Assembly: GCF_017312485.1 (NCBI RefSeq)
Contig: NZ_BMBA01000007.1
Coordinates: forward strand, 62,001-126,000
DNA from: Clostridium zeae
GTDB lineage: Bacteria; Bacillota; Clostridia; Clostridiales; Clostridiaceae
Length of the DNA: 64,000 nucleotides
Reading direction: 5' to 3'
The notes beneath the pieces are model-generated. The model had not been told where the DNA came from, made no database searches, and saw only the letters and a list, made by a program, of their open reading frames with translations. Shown here piece after piece: positions 55,193 through 63,314 of the stretch; positions within the stretch are counted from its first letter, which is position 1, and every line of letters starts with the position of its first letter. The position numbers and the translations under genes are program-made.

Positions 55193-56908
55193 ATGAATTT
55201 ATTGAAGAATTTGAAGATAAGACAGAAACTTATAAGTTGTTTTTTATTAATTTCAATTATTATGGGAGTACTTGGGGGGATAGGAATATCACAAATAAAG
55301 AAAATAAACTCTAATTCGACATCTATGTATGAAGATAATTTAATTCATTTAAGATCTGTAGATGAACTAAAAGAGAATTTTTTGCAAATACATTCAGATT
55401 TAATATCTCTTTTAACAACTAAAGATTTAGAGAAGAAAGCAAAAATTAAACAAGAAATTGAAGAGTTGACAGAAGAAGATATGTCTCTCTCTGAAAAGAT
55501 TAAAAATGCAGATGGAGTAACTAGTGATGAGAAAGAAATGATAACAACATTTAATCAGCATCATGAAGAATATATGATGGAGCGTAAAAAGTTTATAGAA
55601 CTGATTGATTCAGATAAATACGACGAAGCACAGATGGCTTTCGAGATGGTAACAGAATTAAGAAATAAAACATTTGATAGTATTAATGCAATAATTGATA
55701 CTAATCTAAAAGAAGCTAAAAACGCAAATAACTCAAATAACTCAATATTTAAAAATTCATTCAATTTGATGATTGGTATAGTGATATTTGGATTTATATC
55801 TGCAGTAGTACTTGGTTTACTAATATCCACGCTATTATCAAAGCAAATAAACAAGGTGTTAATATTTGCAGATTCATTGGGAAGTGGAGACTTAACAAAA
55901 AGAATAGATATTAATTCAAAAGATGAAATAGGAAAGATATCTATTGCTTTAAATAAAGCAGCTGAAAATACACGCAACCTAATTTCAGCTATAATATTGA
56001 GTTCTGATAATATAAATAATTTAAGTGAGGAAATTTATACCATAATAGGAGGAGTATCTAAAAAAATAAATAACATAAATGAATCAACAAAAGACATATC
56101 ACGAGGTACTGAAGCTCTAAGTTCAACTACGCAGGAAGTAAATGCTTCAATTGAAGAAATAGCTTCAAATTCAATTGAACTCTCTCAAAAGGCCAAAGAA
56201 GGAGATAATGCTTCGAAACAAATTCAAATTCGTGCGGTAGAGATAAAAGACAAAGGATTAAAAGCAATAGATATGTCAAAAAAGATATATCAAGAGAAAC
56301 AAATAAACATACTAAGAGCAATAGAGGAGGGAAAGGTTGTCGAGGAAATTAAGGTTATGGCAGAGTCAATAGCAAGTATAGCATCTCAGACTAATCTTCT
56401 AGCTTTAAATGCAGCTATTGAGTCTGCAAGAGCTGGTGATCTTGGCAAAGGATTTGCTGTAGTTGCAGATGAGATTAGAACTCTTGCAGAGCAATCGTCA
56501 GAGAATGTTTCAAACATACAAAGGGTAATAAATCAAGTCAACAATGCCTTTAACAATCTTTCAAGTAATGTTGAGGATATATTAAAATTTATTGATAACA
56601 ATGTAAACCCAGACTATGAATTATTTCTAGAGACGGCGTTGAAGTACGAAAATGATTCTGCTTTTGTTAAAGCTATGTCAGAAGAAATTGCTACTGGTGT
56701 GGCCCATATACTAAGCTCAATCGAACAAACTAGTAATGCTATAGAAGCTGTATCTGCAACTGCTCAGCAATCAGCAGAAAATTCAGAAGGGATCTTAAGT
56801 AGCGTTGATGACACAAATCAAGCAACTCAAGATGTTCTAAGTTCAGTTCAGAAACAGGTAGTTCTATCTGATGAGCTTAAAGCTCTAGTTCAAAAGTTTA
56901 GAATTTAG
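55193..56908 (+). CDS. Methyl-accepting chemotaxis protein
   Basis: The roughly 571-residue receptor has TM1 (residues about 12-32), a helical 4HB-type sensor domain, TM2 (about 188-212), HAMP, and a signalling domain with the conserved hairpin tip [41 protein letters not shown] chose ATG 55193 with GGGAGGA upstream over the GTG at 55166. The segment after the tip is slightly irregular ([22 protein letters not shown]), a departure from the usual heptads. The ligand is unknown. Confidence 0.92.
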   Translation: MNLLKNLKIRQKLISCFLLISIIMGVLGGIGISQIKKINSNSTSMYEDNLIHLRSVDELKENFLQIHSDLISLLTTKDLEKKAKIKQEIEELTEEDMSLSEKIKNADGVTSDEKEMITTFNQHHEEYMMERKKFIELIDSDKYDEAQMAFEMVTELRNKTFDSINAIIDTNLKEAKNANNSNNSIFKNSFNLMIGIVIFGFISAVVLGLLISTLLSKQINKVLIFADSLGSGDLTKRIDINSKDEIGKISIALNKAAENTRNLISAIILSSDNINNLSEEIYTIIGGVSKKINNINESTKDISRGTEALSSTTQEVNASIEEIASNSIELSQKAKEGDNASKQIQIRAVEIKDKGLKAIDMSKKIYQEKQINILRAIEEGKVVEEIKVMAESIASIASQTNLLALNAAIESARAGDLGKGFAVVADEIRTLAEQSSENVSNIQRVINQVNNAFNNLSSNVEDILKFIDNNVNPDYELFLETALKYENDSAFVKAMSEEIATGVAHILSSIEQTSNAIEAVSATAQQSAENSEGILSSVDDTNQATQDVLSSVQKQVVLSDELKALVQKFRI

Positions 56909-57069
56909 AAGCAAATACAAATAATTAGAGTACATTAGAGATAGCTCGAATAAATTCTTCATATTATCTTTACAAAAAAATAATAAGATGTATTTTATTG
57001 AGATTAATTTAGATACTTAAATAAAAATAATATCTATAAAATAAATCATATTATTTGGAGGTGACATAA

Positions 57070-57171
57070 TTGGTTATTGAAGTTTTAGTTACTATAGGAT
57101 TAGTGAGTTTTTCTGTGTTCACCATATATAAAAAATTTAAGAAGAAATCATCATGTGGATGCTGTAAGTAG
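57070..57171 (+). CDS. 33-residue membrane peptide with Cys tail (FeoB-associated type)
   Basis: TTG start with GGAGGTG seven bases upstream. The product has one hydrophobic helix (VLVTIGLVSFSVFTIY), a basic stretch and the tail SSCGCCK. That layout matches the FeoB-associated Cys-rich membrane proteins, but no feoA or feoB is nearby. It stands alone with its own two terminators. It may help metal handling at the membrane. Confidence 0.65.
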   Translation: MVIEVLVTIGLVSFSVFTIYKKFKKKSSCGCCK

Positions 57172-57227
57172 TAAATTACATAAAAATGATGTTTTATTTA
57201 AAAGAAATTATTGAAGATTAGTGAAAG

Positions 57228-57259
57228 AACTATTAATCACTAATCATTAATAGTTTTTT
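57228..57259 (+). terminator. First terminator after the Cys-tail peptide gene
   Basis: AACTATTAAT/ATTAATAGTT stem with an 8-base loop, followed by TTTTGG. Confidence 0.65.
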
Positions 57260-57277
57260 GGATAATATACAGAAAGA

Positions 57278-57320
57278 GAAAAGTCCTAGACGGAATCAAG
57301 CGGTCTAGGACTTTTCTTTT
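57278..57320 (+). terminator. Second terminator after the Cys-tail peptide gene
   Basis: A perfect 14-bp stem GAAAAGTCCTAGAC/GTCTAGGACTTTTC with an 11-base loop followed by TTTT. With the one before it, it insulates the downstream cluster promoter. Confidence 0.85.
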
Positions 57321-57357
57321 ACGCAAATGTATGTATTTTTTATACCTTTGGTTCATC

Positions 57358-57411
57358 TTTACAACATCTTCATAACATCTACATACTATCTACATACATG
57401 CAAGTTATACT
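57358..57411 (+). promoter_or_regulatory. Pho-box-like promoter of the quinone-type cluster
   Basis: Four hexamers TTTACA, TTCATA, TACATA, TACATA start at 57358, 57369, 57380 and 57391, each 11 bases apart with 5-base spacers. A -10 TATACT lies at 57406-57411, nine bases after the last repeat. B. subtilis PhoP activates promoters with four TT(A/C/T)A(C/T)A repeats at just this spacing and position; two of the four here fit fully and two differ by one base. Confidence 0.55.
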
Positions 57412-57496
57412 TTCAGAGAAATATTAATTATAGTAAAAATTTTAAAATATCCCTAAATGTAACAGATTTTAAATTATAAAGAGAGGTGATGAAGTC

Positions 57497-58324
57497 GTGT
57501 TAAGGTTTATTGAAGCAAGCAATGCAGTAAGGAAAGAGCTAAATGAAGTGGAGAATATTTTGAAAAATATAGACGAGGACATTATAAAAGGAGCATCAAA
57601 AGAAGTTTTTGAATATTTTTTTAAAAATTCTGGTAAGTACCTTCGTCCAATGCTTATATTACTTTCTGCTAAAGCTATAAAACCAGATATGACTATAGAG
57701 CAGAGAGTGCAGTTAATTAACTTATGTGTAGCAGTTGAACTCATTCATAGTGCCAGCTTGATACATGATGACATAATCGATAATGACTTATTCCGACGAG
57801 GTCAGAAAACCCTTAATGGAGTATATGGAAGAAAAATAGCTGTTCTAGCTGGGGATGCTTTATTTGCAAAAGCTTTCCACATTTTATCAAGCATGCCGAC
57901 CAGAGATGGAGAACAGGTGATGACACAAGTTGTAGAAAAAATGTGTGTAGCAGAAATTGAACAAGCTCAATATAGCGAAGGTTCTAGAGAAGATTATCTT
58001 AGGATAATTGAAGGAAAAACGGCAGTCTTTATGAGTGCTTGTTGTAAGTTAGGAGCACTTGTAGTTAACGCTGAAAAAGAAGATGTTATAGCCTTAGAAA
58101 AGTATGGCTTAAGCTTAGGAATGGTATATCAAATTACGGATGACTGTTTAGATGGAGATCTAAATGCTATTAGAAATAATATAATAATTGATAATGCGAA
58201 AGAATTTGTTGTTAAAGCTGAGTTATATATTGAAGGTATAGAAACATCAACGTATAAAGAAGGATTAACCAATCTTTTATATTATGTTATTGAATCTTAT
58301 GATCCCAAAGTAAAAAAGGCTTAG
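57497..58324 (+). CDS. Polyprenyl diphosphate synthase
   Basis: This 275-residue trans-isoprenyl diphosphate synthase has the first Asp-rich motif LIHDDIIDND with RRGQ after it, and the second ITDDCLDGD. GKYLRPMLILLSAKA is the usual start of the fold. It is somewhat shorter than typical heptaprenyl synthases (about 320), with a reduced C-terminus. GTG start with AGAGGTG. First gene of a cluster with two UbiA-type prenyltransferases, so its product is probably the quinone side chain. Confidence 0.88.
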   Translation: MLRFIEASNAVRKELNEVENILKNIDEDIIKGASKEVFEYFFKNSGKYLRPMLILLSAKAIKPDMTIEQRVQLINLCVAVELIHSASLIHDDIIDNDLFRRGQKTLNGVYGRKIAVLAGDALFAKAFHILSSMPTRDGEQVMTQVVEKMCVAEIEQAQYSEGSREDYLRIIEGKTAVFMSACCKLGALVVNAEKEDVIALEKYGLSLGMVYQITDDCLDGDLNAIRNNIIIDNAKEFVVKAELYIEGIETSTYKEGLTNLLYYVIESYDPKVKKA

Positions 58325-58365
58325 TAAAAATTATATAAATAAATGTTTTTGAGGAGTGAATAGTA

Positions 58366-58866
58366 ATGAAATTTTTAAAAAACAAATATTTCACAGTTGT
58401 ATGGACTATTTTACGTATTTGGCTCGGAATTCAATGGATAGTTCCAGCGATTGAAAAGCTTAAGGACCCAACTTGGGTAGGTAGTAAATCTGGAGTGGCT
58501 ATAACAGGATTTTTAAAGGGGGCAGTAGCAAAAGCAACTGGTGAGCATCCAGCAGTACAAGGATGGTACGCTGCATTTGTGCAAAACGTAGCACTTCCAA
58601 ATGCTAAAATCTTTTCTTATTTAGTACCAGTTGGTGAGCTTCTTGTAGGAATTAGCTTAATATTAGGTGCTGCTACTGTCATAGGATTATTTGCTGGTGC
58701 TTTTATGAACTTAAACTACCTATTAGCAGGTACAACTAGTACTAATCCAATCCTTTATACTGTGGCTATTATTCTGATAGCTGTCGGGGCTAATGCATAC
58801 TTAATAGGGCTTGATTGTTTCATTGCTCCATATATAAAAGAAAAGTTTGGAAATCGATTTGCATAA
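58366..58866 (+). CDS. DoxX/DoxD-family membrane protein
   Basis: The 166-residue protein has four hydrophobic helices, with LRIWLGIQWIVPAIEKLKDPTW near the N-terminus and YLVPVGELLVGISLILG in the middle, as in DoxX/DoxD proteins. DoxD is the quinone-reducing subunit of thiosulfate:quinone oxidoreductase, and DoxX relatives act at the membrane in redox stress. GAGGAG precedes the ATG. The neighbours suggest that it uses or senses a quinone. Confidence 0.82.
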   Translation: MKFLKNKYFTVVWTILRIWLGIQWIVPAIEKLKDPTWVGSKSGVAITGFLKGAVAKATGEHPAVQGWYAAFVQNVALPNAKIFSYLVPVGELLVGISLILGAATVIGLFAGAFMNLNYLLAGTTSTNPILYTVAIILIAVGANAYLIGLDCFIAPYIKEKFGNRFA

Positions 58867-58975
58867 ATGACTTAGACATGTGTTTAATAAATTACGATTG
58901 AATAGATGTGAAATATTTTTAACTTATAGATAAATTAATTAATTTACTTATATATGTGAGAGGAGTCAAATAATA

Positions 58976-59497
58976 ATGAGAAAGAAGACAATAAGAAGTT
59001 TAGTTTTTAGTTTAATGTTTATACTAATCTCTTCTACAGCTGCTTTAGCTGATGAGATGAATATGGGAAAGGCTACGTCAAAGAGTGTTGATGGGATAAC
59101 TGCGGAGCTTTCTTTTAAAGGTGAAGAAGCAAAGACTGGTAAAGATCAAATAATGATCACATTGCATGATAGTAATGATAAAGAGATTGATAATGCAGAC
59201 GTGACTATAATTGCTAAGATGCCACAAGATGATTCGATGAAAATGAACAGTAATGAACCAATAACAGTAAAGTTAGAAAAAAATGAAAAAGGTCAGTACA
59301 TGGGATACATAAACTTCACAGATAAAGGTAAGTGGACTATAACTACTAACATTACAGTACAAGGCGAAAAGAAAAGTATTGATTTTGATACTAATGTAGT
59401 TAGCGGTGGACCTAATTGGATTATTATAGGTGGATTTTTAGGAGCTGTTGCATTAATAATCATCGTGGCGGTTGTAAAAAAGAAACAAGCAAAATAG
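58976..59497 (+). CDS. Exported YtkA-like protein with C-terminal anchor
   Basis: The 173-residue protein has a signal peptide (cleavage near ALA-DE, residue about 26), a beta-sandwich of about 110 residues resembling the YtkA/FixH-type domain (ITAELSFKGEEAKTGKDQIMITLHD, KGKWTITTNITVQGE) and one C-terminal membrane helix with a KKKQAK tail. The Met-rich start (DEMNMGK) and MKMN could bind copper, which is inferred. GAGAGGAG precedes the ATG. The Fe-S protein gene follows. Confidence 0.75.
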   Translation: MRKKTIRSLVFSLMFILISSTAALADEMNMGKATSKSVDGITAELSFKGEEAKTGKDQIMITLHDSNDKEIDNADVTIIAKMPQDDSMKMNSNEPITVKLEKNEKGQYMGYINFTDKGKWTITTNITVQGEKKSIDFDTNVVSGGPNWIIIGGFLGAVALIIIVAVVKKKQAK

Positions 59498-59532
59498 TTT
59501 TGAAGCAGAAGTAGAAGAAAAGAGGTAGTGCT

Positions 59533-60924
59533 ATGAATAATGTAAATAAAACTACTAATGAAAAGGAGAAATCTTCACCTGAACATGAAGGTAAGAATTT
59601 ATTAGATAATAAGAGGTTTGCTAAATTCATTAGGAGCAAGTGGTATCCAGGTATATTTCAGCTCTTGGTAGGAGCAGTGTTTGCATTTATTGTATTTGAG
59701 TTATTAGTTGGCCCAGATAAAGCTCATGATAATTTCGGAACAGCAGGTACTTGGGTATTATGGTGGCCAATTCTTCCAATACTTTTGTTCTTAACAGGAA
59801 GGTTTTGGTGTGCAATATGTCCGTTTGGAGCACTAAGCGATGTTGTTCAAAAGTTCGTAGGTAGTAAGAAACCAGTACCTAGATTTCTGAAAAAATATGG
59901 TGTATGGATAATAGATGCAATGTTCTTAGCTATTACTTGGAGTGACCACGTATTCGGTATAGTTGAGAATCCTAGAGGTTCTGGAACGCTGTTATTATTA
60001 ATAACTTTAGGAGTTATATTTTGTGGAGCATTCTTTGAACGTAGAACCTGGTGTAGATATCTTTGCTTCTTAGGTGGATTATCTTCAAACTATTCTAGAG
60101 CAGGTATATTACAACTTAGAGGAACTAAAGAGAAATGCTCAAAATGTACAGTAGCAGCTTGCTACAAAGGTACTGATAAGGCACCAGGATGTCCAATGTT
60201 TGAATTTCCTAAGACTATGGAGAGTAATTCAAATTGTAACATTTGTGGTAACTGCGTTAAGAATTGTCCTAATAACTCTATCAAAATATCCTTCAGAAAA
60301 CCAACTCAAGAATTGTGGTTCATAAGAAAACCTCAATTAGAAGTTTCATTCTTAGCCGTTGTAATCATGGGTATTGTTTTCGTACAAAATGTTACTATGC
60401 TTAAGATATGGGATGGCATGTTAACATGGCTAGAAAATGTTACTGGAACACAAAGTTATTTTGTAACCTTTACTATAACTTTCATAGTGGCTATGGCTAT
60501 ACCAATATTTTTATTAGCATTAACAGGTTACATAGCTAAGTTGTTTAATGGTGACTCAGTTAAAGCTAATTTCACTAAATTTGGTTATGCCCTAATACCT
60601 TTAGATTTAGCAGCACATATAGCCCATAACTTATTTCATTTATTAGCTGAAGGAAAATCTATAGGATATACATTCATGGGGTTATTCGGAGTTGAGATGC
60701 ATGGTGCTTCAACGGCAATTCTTGACGACCCAACTATACAAGCATTGCAATTTATATTGATAGCAATTGGAACCTTAGGCTCCATATACACTGCATATAA
60801 AATTGCAAAGAGCAATTATAAAGAAAAGAAGACAAGCGTTACAGTGGTATATACTGTTCTGTTGATATTACTTGCAATAGCTAATATATTACTATTCTCA
60901 TTACCTATGGCTATGCGTATGTAG
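59533..60924 (+). CDS. NapH/NosR-like polytopic membrane Fe-S protein
   Basis: This 463-residue protein has about eight to ten hydrophobic segments. It has FWCAICPFGALSD (the CxxCP motif of NapH/NosR/RdxA proteins), WCRYLCFLGGLSSNYSR, a first Cys set CSKCTVAACYKGTDKAPGCP and a classical ferredoxin motif CNICGNCVKNCP. Such proteins pass electrons between quinol and partner proteins on the other side of the membrane. AGAGGTAG precedes the ATG. It sits among quinone biosynthesis-type genes, so a quinone partner is likely; the terminal acceptor is unknown. Confidence 0.85.
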   Translation: MNNVNKTTNEKEKSSPEHEGKNLLDNKRFAKFIRSKWYPGIFQLLVGAVFAFIVFELLVGPDKAHDNFGTAGTWVLWWPILPILLFLTGRFWCAICPFGALSDVVQKFVGSKKPVPRFLKKYGVWIIDAMFLAITWSDHVFGIVENPRGSGTLLLLITLGVIFCGAFFERRTWCRYLCFLGGLSSNYSRAGILQLRGTKEKCSKCTVAACYKGTDKAPGCPMFEFPKTMESNSNCNICGNCVKNCPNNSIKISFRKPTQELWFIRKPQLEVSFLAVVIMGIVFVQNVTMLKIWDGMLTWLENVTGTQSYFVTFTITFIVAMAIPIFLLALTGYIAKLFNGDSVKANFTKFGYALIPLDLAAHIAHNLFHLLAEGKSIGYTFMGLFGVEMHGASTAILDDPTIQALQFILIAIGTLGSIYTAYKIAKSNYKEKKTSVTVVYTVLLILLAIANILLFSLPMAMRM

Positions 60925-60945
60925 TTAATTAAAGGAGTGAATATC

Positions 60946-61845
60946 ATAGATATAAATTTTAAAATGTTGATTAGGGCTGCAAGGCCCTTTTCCTTAACAG
61001 GTTCAGTAATTCCAGTAACCTTAGGTGCAATACTTGCTATTAATCAATCTAGGTTTAATATAGCATATTTTATTTTTTCGGTTATTGGAATTGTATTATT
61101 ACAAGCAGCAGTAAATCTATTAAATGATCATGATGATTTTATAAATAAAGTAGATACAAAAGACTCATATTGTTCTAGCGGAGTAGTTGTTGAAGGGCTT
61201 ATAACGGCTGATGAAGTAAGAAAAGCAGGCATTATTGCTTTAGTATTGGGATGTATAGTAGGTTTAATTTTGGCCTATTTTAGGGGAAGCATGATTCTGA
61301 TTATTGGAATAATAGGTGCTATTTGCGGTTATTTCTACACTGGAAAACCATTAGCATTAAAATATAGAGGATTGGGTGCACCATTAGTTTTTATAATTTT
61401 TGGACCATTGATGACATTGGGATCATATTACGTTCAAGTACAAGAATTAGGGTTAAAAGCCTTGTTGGTTTCAATCCCTGTTGGATTACTAACTACTGCT
61501 ATATTACATGCCAATGATATTAGAGACATAAGGAATGATAGTAAAGCTGGTATTAAAACCTTGTCAATAGTAGTTGGAAGAAAAAATGCAGATAGGATAT
61601 ATATCAGTTTAATTATATTTGCTTATATTTCTATTCTATTAATAAGTTTTTATAATTATATTCCTTATTTAAGTTTAATCTGCTTGTTAACAATACCTAA
61701 CGCAGCTAAGAATATTAAAAAGTTAAGATCAAGTAGTAATGAAGATAAGATGATTTCAGATCTTGATAAAGAAACAGCAAAGCTTCAAAGTCAATTTGGA
61801 ATACTTTTAATTCTATCTATGTTTGTTTCAAGTGCAGTGATCTAG
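60946..61845 (+). CDS. UbiA-family prenyltransferase (MenA-like), first copy
   Basis: This roughly 299-residue, nine-helix prenyltransferase has the Asp motifs NLLNDHDDFINKVDTKD and ANDIRDIRNDSKAG of UbiA/MenA. MenA joins a polyprenyl chain to 1,4-dihydroxy-2-naphthoate. Start choice is uncertain: AAAGGAG is eight bases before an in-frame ATA (60946). The GTG at 60937 overlaps the Shine-Dalgarno, and ATG 60964 is too far. A second UbiA gene ends the cluster. Confidence 0.88.
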   Translation: MDINFKMLIRAARPFSLTGSVIPVTLGAILAINQSRFNIAYFIFSVIGIVLLQAAVNLLNDHDDFINKVDTKDSYCSSGVVVEGLITADEVRKAGIIALVLGCIVGLILAYFRGSMILIIGIIGAICGYFYTGKPLALKYRGLGAPLVFIIFGPLMTLGSYYVQVQELGLKALLVSIPVGLLTTAILHANDIRDIRNDSKAGIKTLSIVVGRKNADRIYISLIIFAYISILLISFYNYIPYLSLICLLTIPNAAKNIKKLRSSSNEDKMISDLDKETAKLQSQFGILLILSMFVSSAVI

Positions 61846-61860
61846 AAAGGTGGAAATATT

Positions 61861-62493
61861 ATGGGAGAACTCAAAAGAAATGAAAAGCTGGCCATAAGTT
61901 CATTAGTTGTTGTTCCGTTACTATGGTTTGTAATATTTGTGGTTAAGCCATTCAACTTTTGGGGAGAAATGAGTATAGCTATTCTCTTCTTAGGTAGTAT
62001 TGCTGTAGTGGCAGATAGAAAGTTATTATCACAGTCACTAAAAAAATTGACCCTTCGAAATATTCTTGTAGGAATAGGTTCGGCTATAATTCTGTATTTT
62101 ATTTTCTATGTTGGTAATATTGTTTCGGGATATTTATTCCCTTTTAAGGATGCACAAATAACCTCTGTTTATAGTAATAGATCTCAAGGAAGTTCAGTAT
62201 TTATTGGATTTTTATTGCTATTTATTATTGGACCAGGAGAAGAAATATACTGGAGGGGTTTCATACAAAATACTCTTTCAAAAAAGTTCGGAGAAAATAA
62301 GGGATATATAATTGCAACTTTACTATATGCTGGTGTACATATAATAACCTTTAATTTCATGCTTGTTGTCGCAGCTTTAGTATGCGGGGTATTTTGGGGA
62401 TGGATTTATAAGAAGGAAAGAAGTATTGTCACTATTATAATATCTCATGCACTTTGGGATTTAATCATATTTGTTTTATTTCCTTTAATGTAG
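61861..62493 (+). CDS. CPBP-family intramembrane metalloprotease
   Basis: The 210-residue membrane protein has about six helices and the CPBP (Abi/Rce1) motifs: GPGEEIYWRGFIQ (motif EExxxR), YAGVHIITFN and ISHALWDLIIF. Rce1 cleaves prenylated proteins; bacterial CPBP roles are diverse. AAAGGTGG lies upstream. The link to the prenyl pathway here may be coincidental or functional. Confidence 0.88.
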   Translation: MGELKRNEKLAISSLVVVPLLWFVIFVVKPFNFWGEMSIAILFLGSIAVVADRKLLSQSLKKLTLRNILVGIGSAIILYFIFYVGNIVSGYLFPFKDAQITSVYSNRSQGSSVFIGFLLLFIIGPGEEIYWRGFIQNTLSKKFGENKGYIIATLLYAGVHIITFNFMLVVAALVCGVFWGWIYKKERSIVTIIISHALWDLIIFVLFPLM

Positions 62494-62511
62494 AGAGAAA
62501 GGAGGATGATT

Positions 62512-63213
62512 ATGGCTGAAATTAAAGCAGATGTTGAAGGTATATTTTCATCTATTGCAAAAAGATACGATATGCTAAATTCAGTATTAACTTTGAATAT
62601 TGATAAGTTATGGAGAAAAAAAGCTATAAAATTAAGCGGAATTAAAAAAGATGATAAAGTACTAGATTTGTGCTGTGGAACAGGTCAAATGATATATTAT
62701 GAATGTAAAGCTGTAGGTAAAAATACTTCTGTTATAGGTATAGATTTTAGTCAGGAAATGCTTGACGTAGGGAGGGAAAGACTTGACTACCTATCTAAGG
62801 ATTACATGTTTGAGTTAATAAAAGGAAGTATTTTAGAATTGCCTTTTGAGAATAACACTTTTGATTGTATAACTATTGCCTTTGGTCTTAGAAATATTCA
62901 GGATACAAACAAGGCACTATCAGAAATGTATAGAGTTTTAAAGCCAAATGGTAAAGTAATATGTTTAGAGCTTTCAAAACCTAATCGATTAATTTTGAAT
63001 AAGGTATATAACCTGTATTTTAATAATGTACTACCAGTGATAGGTTATATAGGAACAGGTGACAAAAAAGCATATTACTACCTTAGAGATTCTGTAAATA
63101 ATTTTATGAAAAAAGAACAGCTTAAGTTGCAGTTTCAGAATAATGGCTTTAAAAATACTGGCTATAAGTCTTTATCATTTGGCATTTCATCTATACATTA
63201 TGGGAGTAAATAA
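62512..63213 (+). CDS. UbiE/MenG-type quinone C-methyltransferase
   Basis: This 233-residue SAM methyltransferase has FSSIAKRYDMLNSVLTLNIDKLWRKKAI (the UbiE/MenG opening), VLDLCCGTGQM, GIDFSQEML and IAFGLRNIQD. It would methylate demethylmenaquinone-like compounds. I chose ATG 62512 (AAAGGAGG seven bases upstream) over ATG 62506. It follows directly after the CPBP gene. Confidence 0.9.
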   Translation: MAEIKADVEGIFSSIAKRYDMLNSVLTLNIDKLWRKKAIKLSGIKKDDKVLDLCCGTGQMIYYECKAVGKNTSVIGIDFSQEMLDVGRERLDYLSKDYMFELIKGSILELPFENNTFDCITIAFGLRNIQDTNKALSEMYRVLKPNGKVICLELSKPNRLILNKVYNLYFNNVLPVIGYIGTGDKKAYYYLRDSVNNFMKKEQLKLQFQNNGFKNTGYKSLSFGISSIHYGSK

Positions 63214-63217
63214 AATG

Positions 63218-63254
63218 AAGAGAAGTTTGATAACACATCAAACTTCTCTTTAAT
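63218..63254 (+). terminator. Hairpin after the methyltransferase gene
   Basis: A perfect 14-bp stem AAGAGAAGTTTGAT/ATCAAACTTCTCTT with a 5-base loop. The T-run (TAATTAAT) is weak, so it may be a partial terminator or an mRNA 3'-end stabiliser before the second UbiA gene. Confidence 0.55.
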
Positions 63255-63314
63255 TAATATAAGCCATTTATTTATAACTAAACAAAGAATACTAGGTATT
63301 GGAGGAAAGAGAAA

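Noticed and set aside
55561-55977. Minus-strand 138-residue ORF
   Set aside because: Antisense shadow of the chemotaxis receptor gene; no ribosome site or family motif.
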